A program made the translations under genes and the position numbers. From positions 1 through 64,000 of the forward strand of contig JAJIRX010000951.1 of the NCBI GenBank assembly GCA_023853785.1: a DNA stretch of 64,000 bases. Reading direction: 5' to 3'. This document shows positions 9,500 through 20,189 of the stretch, piece after piece; position 1 is the stretch's first letter, and every line of letters starts with the position of its first letter. The DNA is from Psilocybe azurescens (lineage: Eukaryota > Basidiomycota > Agaricomycetes > Agaricales > Agrocybaceae). The notes under the pieces are model-generated. The model saw only the letters and a program-made list of their open reading frames with translations. It had not been told where the DNA came from and did no database searches.

Positions 9500-11678
9500 T
9501 TACTGCTCAGATTGCTTCTTCTTCTTCTTCTTCTTTGACTTCTCCTGCTCAGATGTATCCTTTGATGAACTTGCTCTGACCTTTTCCTCAACAGCAACAA
9601 CTTTTTCCTTCTTTAGCATCTTTCCATCATTATCCATCCATTCCTGTAAAATTTTCAAAGTATACCTTGCATCATCACCCCAGAGCTCTACTGCTGTCAT
9701 GCTATCAGAATCCCCATTAAGCCACTTGCTCATCTTGGGAAAATACTGAGCAGCCCTTTTAAAAGTTGGATGCCACATGTTACTCCATTGACTCTTCCCA
9801 ATGAAAAGCTCAATGACTTGCTTCTCAGTTGGTGGTCTGTCAGGCCACTTTGAGATTTTAGCCATCTGGTCAAGAGCAGCACTAACAGCACAATAGCGGC
9901 GATACTGGCCAGGAAGGTCTTTGGGTGGGTGCTGATGTGTCAGATCCATTGGAACCTTGAGAACAGAAGCAAGGGTGGACTCATAAGGAGTGAATGGTTT
10001 ACGAGAAATAGTTTCTTCAGCAGCAGTGGTGTTGATGTTACTGGTTTCAACCTCACCAGATGTTGATATAGATAGTGAAGGAGAGCGAGTGTGGACCAGA
10101 ACACTGTGTGGCGTGACAGAACGAGAGATAGGTGGAAGAGATGCAGCCTGAAGAGATCGAACATGTGATGGCGCAATAGAAGAAAAAGAAATCGAAGGCT
10201 CAAAAGAGCTCTATAGCATTGAATTAGTAATATTTAGCATGCTGAGCTTGTTATATAATACTCACACAAAGAATATGAAGAGTTTGTTTACCATTATGAA
10301 CTTTGAATGAAATTTCATCATTGGATTCCACTGCATTATTGTAGAAACCCTTCATGTCCCAAAGTTCATCTATAGCATCCCAGATAAGAATACGATTTTC
10401 TAAATATAGTCAGATAGAAATTTAAATTAGTATGTATTATGAAAAACTTACTGGTGATTGGTTCAAAAGACTAGCAACATTTTGAAAAACTGGCCCTAAG
10501 TTTTTGTTGACAGTAACAGGAACCCGCATGCTAGGCCTCATGTTTGTTGCCTGAAGCTGAGAAGGATCCAAAACAGATGAATACAAAAGAACAAAGCCCT
10601 TTACTTTGTTGAAAATAGGTGAGAAATGAAGATCTTCATCATCAACTGGATTATAAGTCAATCCAACTGCTCGGCCTCAAAAATGCCACCTGTAGCCTGA
10701 GAAGAACCTTCAGGACAAGGTGGGCTTTCCATAGTGGCATCTGTTTATAATTAAATAAATAATTAAAATAAATATAAATATAAACACCAACCTTCATCAG
10801 AAAGCTTGTTTTCAGATGTTTTCTGGTCCTCTGAACTGATAGCAACTGGAGCAGAAATATCTGGAGCAGGCAAAGACATTGTAGTGGTTGAGACGAGAGG
10901 AGTAGGAGCATCATTGATGCTTGGGGCAGCAGCAGACAGAGTTGTAGCTTCAGCATTGATAGCTGCAGTTCCAGTACCACCAGTTGAAGAAATAGCAGTC
11001 AGAAGAGACTCAATTGTAGAGACTGGTGCTGAACGCCGAGGAGGTGCAACTGAATCACCTCCTTCTGCCAGAACTTTTAAAGTGTTTAAAATATTTTAAT
11101 ATATATATATAAACAAAGAACAAAAACAAACTCACTGAGTCTGTTTCCTAATCCGCTTAGCTTCCTCAGCTTCAACAGCTGCATTTTTCTCTGCAGTTGT
11201 CCTACGCTGTTTTGATCTGAAAATAAAGTTAGAAATAAATTAAAATATAGTCAATAACTTCTTACTTCTTGACCTCTTTCTTCAAAGTTGCTTTCCTCCC
11301 TCTTCTCCCCCTTTCCTCAACTTATCAACCACCATCTCCTCCAGATCTGGTAACCCTGCTCCATCCCCCCCTCCTCCCCCTCCTCCTCCTCCCTGTCCTC
11401 CTTCTCCCCTTCCTCCCTGTCCTCCTTCTCCCCTTCCTCCTCCTCCTCCCCTCCCCCTCTTCCTCCTCCTCCTCCCCCCCCCTCCTCCTCCCCCCCTCCT
11501 CTCCCTCTCCTCCTTCCTTCTCCTTCTCTAGATCTGTCTTGGCTGCCCTGTTTGAACCAGACCTTAATCTCTTCTTAGCAGTCTGAGCAGCACTAGACCC
11601 TTGCCTCTTCCTGCTATTAGAAGCAACAGCAGAAGCAGCAGGTGTAGCTTTGGTGGTAGACCTAGTAGTAGCAGGCAT
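9500..11678 (-). CDS. Companion gene of the KDZ element, multi-exon, function unknown
   Basis: The gene begins MPATTRSTTKATPAASAV at 11678 and ends with a lysine-rich tail at 9500. Several exons join cleanly through introns with good borders: about 11265-11217 (GTAAGAAG...TTTTCAG), 11146-11070, 10793-10740 (GTTGGTG...AAACAG), about 10695-10650 (GTGGCATT...ATCCAG), 10452-10402, and 10264-10213 (GTGAGTAT...CTATAG). The protein would have a basic and Glu/Arg-rich N-terminus, a Ser/Thr/Pro/Ala-rich middle, a block with EDLHFSPIFNKVKGFVLLYS, and a C-terminal domain with HQHPPKDLPGQYRRY, KWPDRPPTEKQVIELFIG and WGDDARYTLKILQEWM. No known fold was recognised. It lies 97 bp upstream of the transposase start and has the same direction. 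One junction (10452/10402) does not keep frame with the obvious donor, and the simple-repeat part near 11325-11345 may contain a slip. Confidence 0.65.
11342..11532. repeat. Polypyrimidine CCT/CTC tract
   Basis: About 190 bp are almost pure C and T on the plus strand, mainly CCTCCTCC and CTTCTCCCCTTCC units. Read on the minus strand inside the companion gene it encodes Glu/Arg/Gly runs, which makes frame slippage likely. Confidence 0.85.
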
Positions 11679-11989
11679 AGTGCAGGTGGTGAGCTAGCAG
11701 TACAGTGATGATGGCAGTTACGGAACAAGAGGCAATCTGCGCTTCAAGCAGAGAGTAATCTTAATATGGTAACTCATATAAATACTCCAAAATAAATCCA
11801 AGTTCACTACGAAAATTCAAGCCCAGTGAATACATGAAATATATATATATATGCTAACTAAGGCTATATACATTGTAAAAAGTTAGCTATATAACTACAT
11901 AGAGAACATCATGCAAGAGGGGACAGAGACAAGGACAACACATCACATATAGGAGCAGACACAGGGGCTGCAGGTGCAGGTGAGCTGGT

Positions 11990-12545
11990 AGCAACTGAGG
12001 GGATGAGCAAGATGGCCTGACGGCGGGGCCACCTGAGCTGACAACGGCAGAGGTGATGGATGGCATGGCGGCCACAGAAGGGTCCAGCGGGGTGGCACAA
12101 TGGGGGGCCACACAAGCTGGCAATGGCGGAGGGCGGGTAGTGTAGGCGGCCACAGAGGGGTGCGGCAGGGTAGCACGATGGGGGGACCGAGCTGAGCTGG
12201 CAGCGTTGAGGGGGGCGGGTAGCGTGGTGGCCAGAGGGGTGCAGCGGGGTGGCACGATGTGGGGGCCACACAAGCTGGCAACGGCGGATGCAGCGGGTAG
12301 CGTGGGCGGCCACAGAGGGGTAGCACGATGGGGGGGCCACACGAGCTGGCAACGTGAGGAGGGGGGCGGGTAGTGTGGCGGCCACTGAGGGGTGCGGCGG
12401 GGTAGCACGATGGGGGGGGGCCACACGAGCTGGCAACGTCAAGGGGGGCGAGTGACATGGCAGCCAGAGGGGTGCAGCGGGGGCGGCACGATGTGGGGGC
12501 CACACGAGCTGGCAACAGCAGAGGCCAGCGGTACGACCTGGCAGC
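11990..12545. repeat. GC-rich minisatellite, unit about 80 bp
   Basis: Units begin GGCCACAGAGGGGTGCGGC, continue GGGGTRGCACGATGGGGGGCC and end ACACGAGCTGGCAACG plus a variable GGCGGGTAG block. Starts fall near 12069, 12148, 12229, 12308, 12380 and 12462, a spacing of 72-82 bp, with a partial unit before the first. The period is not a fixed multiple of three and no stops are generated on the minus strand, so all three minus frames stay open over more than 500 bp and encode Trp/Pro/Cys-rich repeats. These are not considered genes. Confidence 0.88.
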
Positions 12546-13208
12546 TACGGTGGCCCCATGTTGGGATACCCAACAGCAGGGCCACCGTCGACGGCGACGA
12601 GGAGCGCTGTGCGTGCCCTCATCAGTGCCTCGTGCCGTCGACATGGGGGTCTGCGCCTGTGTGGTTTGTTAGCAAAAGAAGGGGATAGGCGGGACAGTAT
12701 GTACTCACCTCCTTCCCCAGTTCCTCCCAGGCCCCCTTCCCTCCCATTTTGAGCAGCGGCGAAGCGGTGGCTACCGATCTGCCCTCGCAGACGGTGATGA
12801 CGAAAGGCTGTCGTGAGGCGAGAAGGGTGGCAGTGGGTGAGAGATGGCAGCGACGGTGACGGTGGCGGTGGTGAAGAGGGCAAGGCGACGGAGAGAGAAA
12901 GGGAAGGGGGAGATGGTGGTGGTTGGAAAGAAAGAAGCAGTTGACAGCACACACATCCGTTTGATGGCGATCATGGCGATCGGCCGATGCCGGGCACGCG
13001 TCGCGCGTCACATGCGCCTGTGAAATTCTTACCCCGCAGACTGAACAAAATGCAAAATTTCATTTACAGGGAGGCGTTGCTCTCTGGTATATTTAAATGT
13101 AGTCTCAGTTAATTGTTATTATACAGTGTCAATTTTTATGTTATTTTTTGCAATTGATATTAATATTAATAACTAATGATTATACTTGGATATTATGTTA
13201 ATTATTGC
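12546..13208. other. GC-rich leader inside the KDZ element
   Basis: CpG-rich up to about 13020 and then AT-rich. It lies upstream of the companion gene on the minus strand and could hold its promoter. Overlapping open frames on both strands have low-complexity composition (RRR, PPPSPP) and no domain. Confidence 0.4.
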
Positions 13209-13472
13209 ATCCACTGGACTGTGCTAATAAACATATTATTTGTTGTTATTCAGTGAATATTTAAGCCCCAGTCCACTGGACTCCAGTGGACTCCAGTGGA
13301 CTTGACTGGACTCTCAATCCACTGGACTGAGACTGGACTGAAAATTTGGCAGGAGTCCAGTGCGAGTCCAGTGGACTCCAGTGGACTGCAGTCCAGTTCC
13401 AGTCCAGTGGACTGGACAATCTGTCAGCCAGTTTGGCTGGACAGAGAGTCCAGTGGAGTCCACTGGAGTCCA
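13209..13472. repeat. Right subterminal array of GTCCASTGGAC
   Basis: About a dozen CAGTCCACTGGACTCC or related words lie between 13209 and 13472, densest at 13269-13472. They mirror the array at 6918-7104 at the other end of the element. Confidence 0.85.
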
Positions 13473-13519
13473 TATGGATTGTGTGGGGGAAAGGAAAGAC
13501 CTCAACAACATCATGTGAT

Positions 13520-13818
13520 TGTTACGACAAGTCTTTTCTTTTTCTTTTCCTTTCTCTTTTCTTTTCTTTTCCCTTTTCTTTGTCATCCATCACATCATTG
13601 ATACATCATCGTATGTTCTGATGAACTTTGCTTTCCATCATATCTACGAAACTCCATCATATCTTTGATGGACTTTCACTTCTATCTTTTATGATACATC
13701 TTTTGATGAATGCTTGATCTGTTTCCTCTATTCTTATATACATCTGCTGATGAACATTCAAACTCGTTTCAACTTGCTGTGTGGTTCATAGTATTTATAC
13801 CATGAAGGATCCACTGTA
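13520..13818. other. Pyrimidine tract and ATCATATC-rich spacer
   Basis: A TTTCTTTTCC run lies at 13529-13580, followed by repeated CATCATATCT or GATGAAC words. The counterpart outside the left end (6755-6876) is shorter and carries a similar TTTTCTTTTGC tract in the same, not the inverted, orientation. Confidence 0.4.
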
Positions 13819-13940
13819 TTCTTTAGCTAGTTCTTGAGAATCTAATCTCCTCTTACTCGATACCGCTTGAACTCACTGTTCTTGACTACTTGACTGTCAG
13901 CTTTATCCATGCACGTGAATATAAGCTTGAAGTCGTAACA
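13819..13940. repeat. Outer inverted repeat, right copy
   Basis: The reverse complement of 6634-6754. CpG sites such as TTACGACTT, CACGTG and ATCGAG (read on the minus strand) are kept here and are changed to TG or CA in the left copy. Confidence 0.88.
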
Positions 13941-13951
13941 TTAGTATGATG

Positions 13952-14055
13952 TGAGTCATAATGTGAGTCAGAGTAAGAAGTGAGTCATAGCGGTAGCAAC
14001 GATGTGAGTCAGAGTCCAGTGTTGGTCAGAATGTGAGTCAGAACAGAATGAGTCA
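13952..14055. promoter_or_regulatory. Cluster of six TGAGTCA (bZIP/Gcn4-type) sites
   Basis: TGAGTCA occurs at 13952, 13964, 13981, 14005, 14034 and 14049, six exact copies in 104 bp. TGASTCA is the consensus of Gcn4/AP-1-type bZIP factors. No gene start has been assigned downstream, so a regulatory role is inferred from motif density only. Confidence 0.45.
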
Positions 14056-14063
14056 TATGTACA

Positions 14064-14090
14064 ATCACATGATAGACAATATCATGTGAT
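14064..14090. repeat. Perfect 10-bp inverted repeat ATCACATGAT/ATCATGTGAT
   Basis: Two 10-bp arms are separated by 7 bp. The arm contains TCACATGAT, the same word that starts the KDZ terminal repeat at 6877. Confidence 0.7.
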
Positions 14091-14132
14091 AAGGATGCTT
14101 TATTGAATTTAGATATATTTATTTACATAAAG

Positions 14133-14853
14133 CTAATCATCTGAGGCAGGAAATTCCCCTGGGAATACTGCCCTCTGTTTATTGATCACACAAGGACAAT
14201 GCAGACACGTAACACCCTCCTCTGTTGCTTCAGACCTTGTCCATGTCTCAGTTGGCTTGTATTGACCAATTTTTAAATCTGACACCAGGAAGCAGATCTC
14301 ACTTGCATGCATTGTCTCTGCAACATGCATAACAAACATCAGATACACACTTATAAGCTCACATAGGGATCCTGGGGACAACATCCATGTCTCCTCTGCT
14401 CCCTAGATAAGAATAAGTCATGGTAGTCATTGCAATACCTTTCTGACCTCCCTGCTCCCTAGCACCTTGGTCATCCAACATGTTTGCATTACCTGCTCCC
14501 CATCCCTATTCACTGTCTCCATACCACACATGGCTATCCCATCTGGATACAGCACACAGTGCCATAGGCCCTTCAACTGGCCTGCACCTGACACCTCCAT
14601 TATCCACCATTTTAATGGCAGTGCCCCTACCAATGCCAAACTCCTGGTGCTCTGCAAGGAGCTTGAATACAAGACTCAGAACATCCCTGACCTGGAGCTC
14701 CTCTGCTTCTTCTTCAACTGCTGGATTGATGACATGGTGGTTGACTTGCTTTGGCAGTTCACAGGGTGGGGATTGTGTCACACCTAAAAAACAATTTGGA
14801 TGACCTACCATCAAAAATGCCAAAAGATGATTAGTGTAAGAAAACAGAAGCAA
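14133..14853 (-). other. Unrecognised minus-strand open frames
   Basis: Overlapping minus frames (14853-14506, 14672-14427, 14384-14133) can be read as pieces of one protein, for example SPPCELPKQVNHHVINPAVE followed in another frame by DGIAMCGMETVNRDGEQVM. There is no known domain, and stops or frame changes separate the pieces. It may be a decayed gene or transposon-derived sequence. Confidence 0.3.
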
Positions 14854-15020
14854 AAGAAAAGAAAAGAAAATACAAAGAAAAATAAGATGTCCATAATGGC
14901 TATGGTCTATAGGGCTGGAGTCTTACCACCTATATATAATGCTGGGTTTATGAACAGATATGTATTCCTAAAGACTTCTTTTGGCTGAATCAGTTGAGTA
15001 CCAGCATTCTTGTCCATCTT

Positions 15021-15300
15021 CTATGGCCATTTGTTAGGTTGATGTGCACTATCTCCCTTTTGTATTGGAAGTCTATCTCATATTTTGCCCAAATATGAAG
15101 TAACTGTAATCTAGCTTCTGGATCAATCTATATTCTGTGCTCCCCCATCAGTCGAGGCTATATTCAACATGTTCATCCAGAGGTATATTAAAGTCATGCT
15201 TCTTGCAAAAATGGTACAGCTACATTCCATGAGGTTGAAACAGTGGAGTCTTTTTATATGGTTATTGTACTCCAATATGGGAGATCACAAAGCTCTGCAT
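15021..15300. repeat. Dispersed repeat, copy 1 (CpG-depleted)
   Basis: CTATGGCCATTTGTTAGGTT ... GATCACAAAGCTCTGCAT matches 34104-34379 in direct orientation over about 280 bp. Most differences are TG or CA here where copy 2 has CG. No domain is recognised. Confidence 0.75.
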
Positions 15301-15506
15301 ATCATAATAGGTAGCATGGCTGAGAATCACATGGCTCTAACTTTTTCTGAACTTAGCTGAGCTTTTCTATTTCATCAAGTGCATATGTAAGCTGCCAAAA
15401 TACATATGTTTTTGCACATCCCCCCTTGCACATTTTAATAGAATAACAATTTTCTATGACAATTCAGCATATCTAGACTATATACAAATTGTTTTTGGAG
15501 TACACA

Positions 15507-16057
15507 CACTGTGGGCATTGGCTTATAAATTCTCAGAATTTATGTAAATGTTAATTATGAATCAAAGTTGAACTAAAGATTACAATTTACTCTAAGAATT
15601 TATGTCAGAGAATAGTTTAAATCTAATCCACACTAAATTCCAATATTTGTGTGAAGAATCTATTTCAACCTCTTTCCTAGAATAAATTTGAACTAAGCTC
15701 TTGGATCCAAAAGGAGATTTATAAAGATTTATTTTGCAAGTCATGAATTAACTCACTTGGCATTTGATATAATATTTAGCTTACTTACAATGGTAACATG
15801 TTCACAAATGAATTAATTCATGACTTGCAAAATAAATCTTTATAAATCACCTTTGAGATCCAAGAGCTTAGTTCAAATTTACTCTGGGAAATGAGTTGAA
15901 ATAGATTTTTGGTGCAAATATTGGAATTGAGTGTGGATTAGATTTGAACTATTCCCTGACATAAATTCTTAGAGTAAATTGCAATCTTTAGTTCAACTTT
16001 GATTCATGATTAACATTTACATAAATTCTGAGAATTTATAAGCCAATGCCCACAGTG
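15507..16057. mobile_element. Foldback MITE, 551 bp, CACTG ends
   Basis: The left arm (15507 to about 15756) starts CACTGTGGGCATTGGCTTAT and is the reverse complement of the right arm (about 15808-16057), which ends with the mirror of that sequence. Arms of about 250 bp enclose a 50-bp spacer. The trinucleotide ACA flanks both ends (15504-15506 and 16058-16060). The CACTG terminus with a 3-bp target duplication fits a non-autonomous CACTA (EnSpm-like) element; there is no coding capacity. Confidence 0.85.
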
Positions 16058-17611
16058 ACAACAGTCCCTGCAGGTTGTGTGCCAATCAAGTCAATTCTCC
16101 TCAGGCAAGAGTAGTCATGTGATCTTGTAACAAGAGAACTTAAAACATCTGACACAGAGGATGACTGCAGCATGGGGCACAAACTTCTAAAATACAAAAA
16201 ATATATCATTAGAAATCTATTACAATTATCTACACAACTATATGCATTTTTAGAGTTGCCCAACTAAGACTATGAAATGTGAGTGCAAGCTATTGAAAGT
16301 CCAGTGTGCACTGCAATTTGTAAACAAAGCCAAGCAATGTAAATGTGCATGTCAAGCACATACTCTCAAAACAGGTGCTTGTATCAATTACAAGTTAATT
16401 TTGAAAGAATATTATTGAGAAATTGTATCTAAAAGTTTAAAATGTAATTTAATGCCATATAAAGATTTAGATATATTTAAGAATGTGAAATACTGTAAGA
16501 ATTCTAGAACACAAAAAGCTCAGTTGTTTGTGTGGCAAATGACTGAGAGTAGATTCATATTTACCTAGAACACAAAAAGCTTGGTAATAATTTAGTACAA
16601 CAAATAAAACATACTAAGTAATAAAGAATAGTACTCACCTCAGTTGTTTGCAAGGCAAATAACTGAGGAGAGCTTGTGTTGAAGTTTTGTATATAAAGTA
16701 TTTTGTTGTCTGAGATTCATATCTACAAAGTAAATAGAAACTAATGCAGGTTTATTGTGTGCTGCAATGAAAGATAACAAATTGAATATGTTATATATAT
16801 TACAGAAAAGGAATAGTGCAATAATGCACTGTTAATGAACAAATATATAAGAATGAATATGCATACAAAGTTTCAAGGAACCAGCAGTTGCACAGTCAAC
16901 AGCTGCAAGGTGCTATCATGTTTGCATTCTATATTTCCAACAAATACTTGGTAGATTTGTGGTCAATTGGAATTTCAGTCTGTTAATACAGACTCACTCC
17001 ATAATTTCTTCTTCTTTTTCAGTGTTCTGTTTGTAGCCCTGAGACTTCTCAAACCCAGAGTAATTCTTATCTTCATCTTTATCTACTAGGTTTAAATGAT
17101 TCAGAATGTGAGGCCACATTCTTGATCACCTGACCTCAGCGTGATAATTGTGTGACTTCCTAATTAGAATACAAGGTTGAAACTACAATCTAATTTTGTG
17201 ATTTTATCCTATCCATATAGAATTTGGCCATATTGTTTAAAAATTAGATTCAAAGGACTTGAATATACGTGGACAGATGTCAAGCAGCTTGAGCGACACT
17301 ACCTTTCCCAATTTGGACTGGATCAGAATGCCAACTTTCTATTATGGACTCAGAATGTGAATCCAAACGGAGCCTTATTACTAGTAGTATTCAATATTCA
17401 AATTCAAAGATGCAAGTCCAAGTTTTAAGCTCAAAATTTATCCCATCCTGATATAAAATTAATGTAAAAGAGTTACATATTTGTCCGTAAGGATCTCCCT
17501 CTATAAAGTAATACTAAACTTTTTTAAAGCATTCCATCCGTAAAGGCCGAAGTCATGTAATCGGGCTGTAGGCGATCGTAAGATTGGACTAAGCATAGCA
17601 ATATAAAATAA
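16058..17611. other. AT-rich intergenic region with short repeats
   Basis: No gene supported. The words TAGAACACAAAAAGCT and CTCAGTTGTTTG...GGCAAATRACTGAG each occur twice between 16500 and 16680. Confidence 0.4.
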
Positions 17612-19416
17612 TCACAAATTCGCGTCGTTACAGGCTTGTCTGTAGATCTGGATTCGATCACTATGACCGTCCTCAGGAGCTGCAAATGTGACGCCAATAT
17701 TGTGTGAGACCCCGCCTGTGGAAACGAAATTCCAATCCACAGAATTGCTTGAGTGAGCTTTCGGCTCTAGTGTGTTGATGTGTGTTGAGTCTATTTAAAT
17801 GCGTTTGATTTCATGAGGACAGACAAGCAAAAGAAACCATGCGTTGCCAATGCGCTGTTCATATATACTGGAGACGTCGATTGGTTCAGTTTCTCGAATG
17901 CTGTGAAATGTAAAATTACCAACATTTTCCACTCAGTTCGAGGCCAATGAAGAAGTAGAAGGTTTCTGGGAGCGCACAGAACTACATTTTGGAGTAGGTG
18001 ATCAAGGAATCACAAATGATAGGGCGGACCCACAAGAATTATATTTACTAGAGCACATACTGCGGTCAGTACCCCGCGGTTGACAGCATTGATCATAAGA
18101 GTAGTCAAGATACTGCCAGTACTTTCATAGGAGAAAAGTAAAAATCTTGCCATCAGAGGTTTGCAGGATTGACTTACGATTTAATGCTACCCTTCCGGGC
18201 GCCCTGGCCAGATAAAGCACAAGAGATACAGTTATCATAGTGTCGCAAAGCAGGGTGGCAATAGCCCAGGGCAAGGTCAACATCTGTTATACAAGGACCA
18301 TTGGTGCATGCTACTTCCATAATAAGATATAATTACTTTGGTGTCCGACTCAAGCGTCAGCGAACGACTTAAGGCGAAGGCTGAGGTGAATTCGCGATCA
18401 ACCATTAGATTTGTTCGAAATTTAAATAGTAAAACGTACGTGACGAGAACAACGCCTTCGAAGGGAAAGACCGATCAAAGACATTTGTGTTGGCAAGACT
18501 GAGAGCAAAGAAATACTACTTACCCAATCCAAGACCAATCTGTGCTAAAGCCAGCGTGACCTGTGACTCTATCAGAATGCAATCCACCCAGTGATATGCG
18601 TAGCATACAATAATTCCCGAGAGAATCTTATTGTTTCTATCCACTGGCAGACAAGAATCATTAGGTGTATGAAGTGGACTGACTAGATGGAAGATTGATG
18701 TCTTACAAACATAGATACAATGCCCGAAAAACCTTGATTGATTTAATGGTTGGAGACATAACCCAAGGAAAGAATACGCGACCTACATTTGCACAATAAA
18801 TGCAGAGAGATACTGCAACCACAAACCCTTAGTGTTGATTTTGTCAGAAAGAGCAGAATAATACCGTGCCAAGCAACTGGGCCTAAGTGCGACATCAATA
18901 TCAATAGAAAATTGCAATGATTAAGCCTACCGAGTCCTGCCTAGAAGATATAAGATAATTACATCCTGAGAGACGCATTAAACAGAAATTTGCCTACCAA
19001 TGAATCATGCTAAGACCATGAACATCCCCGAATCCATTGATGAGATAGAAGTAGGTAATCTGGAAGAACAATATAACTTGAAAGGTTTCTGTGACACTGG
19101 AGATTGCATAAGCCCCGTGTACAGCCATAATACTGGGTATAAACCTACAGTAGGGCGGTAACCTATTCAATTAGACGACTTTCCGTCAGATCAGGTTGTT
19201 TAAAACAGTAAATAACTTCCCATAGATTTAATCCCCCAGTGATCATTTTTATACCAATGAAAATACAGCCAGACCTGTAGCATACCGCATCCTTGAAAGC
19301 TGATTAGTACCCATTAGCAATAGCAGGCAATTTGAATGATGTCTTCGGACGTACAGAGTTTGAATGCAGAGGCATATGAGCCAGATTCCATACGTCGAAT
19401 TGAGAGAGCTTTGCAT
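17612..19416 (-). pseudogene. DUF6534-type membrane protein, copy A (degraded)
   Basis: Start ATG at 19416 (MQSSLNSTYGIWLICL). A short intron with GTACGT donor follows, then GCGMLQVWLYFHWYKNDHWG, then ETFQVILFFQITYFYLIN, and the C-terminal region near 17700. Order and introns match copies B, C and D. The family is a seven-helix fungal membrane protein of unknown function. The conserved segment AFIVQMWVA reads ATG TAG GTC here: a stop replaces the Trp codon, as in copy D, near 18815. The last block is SLKQFCGLEFRF-like in a shifted frame. Other unresolved junctions suggest decay. Confidence 0.65.
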
Positions 19417-20189
19417 GCTGCTAAGTTGTCGATTACATCAGAACACCACATTCACCGAACTTGGCCTTTTGTATCAAAAAATAGTTGTTTTCTAACCAGA
19501 TGGCAGAATCTTCTTGGAGCCTCTGATGAATCAGTTGAATGGAGACACTTACTCTAAGAGTAGTGATGAGTCTATTTACAACATGGGCGTGAAATGGATG
19601 CTATGAGAAGAGCGCCCGTATTTGTTCAATTCTTCCTTCGCCACCACTAGATCGGAAAGCGAACACATAAATAGGACATGACACAACCTTTTCGCTCAGG
19701 TAACAGCTTCATGAAACATAGCGAAGTATGTTTGAGAGAAGCGTGATATCATTATAATCAGAACGTAAATGCTGAGAATAGCCTTGATTGATTAATACAC
19801 ACAGTATAGATTGATGCCAGAAGCTACGTTGCTTCAGTCGGGTGATCCGTGAAACATGACTCGACGGTTGGATAAAGTGGACTTCTGATCCAAAAAGGAG
19901 AGGAATGGTGATGACGATACATCTCAGGATGAGAAACAGTCATATAATCGGAATCAGCACCCATGGATTTCTGCGTCGGAGCCATTGGTAGTGGAGGCGC
20001 TTAAATTACCAAATGATGACTGCACTCGCGGCCAAAAACAGTAATCACAGATTACGTAATCCGCACAACATTTACCTCGATATTGTCTTGTTAAATTTCG
20101 TACAGCACACCTAATTCCTGTTATACAAGCTTAAATTTGAGTTCTAAAATAAATTAGGTATGATATAGTACATTAAAAAATTAGAACCG

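Larger units (their letters stand above)
6877..13518 (-). mobile_element. KDZ-type DNA transposon, about 6.6 kb
   Basis: The ends are inverted repeats. TCACATGATG at 6877 is mirrored by the reverse complement at 13509-13518. A further match (CCCCACACARTCCATATGG, then GGAGTCCACTGG words) lies at about 6910-6960 and 13440-13495. Between them are two minus-strand genes, a transposase with CxC5/CxC6-like cysteine clusters and a companion gene, plus a GC-rich minisatellite. Arrays of GTCCASTGGAC lie just inside both ends. Gene content and architecture fit the KDZ (Kyakuja-Dileera-Zisupton) superfamily known in agaricomycetes. A flanking target duplication was not recognised, so the exact ends remain approximate. 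Confidence 0.75.

Noticed and set aside
11887..12644. Three long overlapping minus-strand frames of 179-233 residues
   Set aside because: They are repetitive Trp/Pro/Cys-rich products of the 80-bp minisatellite with no start context or domain.
14467..14803. Plus-strand frames of about 106 residues
   Set aside because: They have no domain and compete with minus-strand frames of similar length; neither strand could be supported as a gene.
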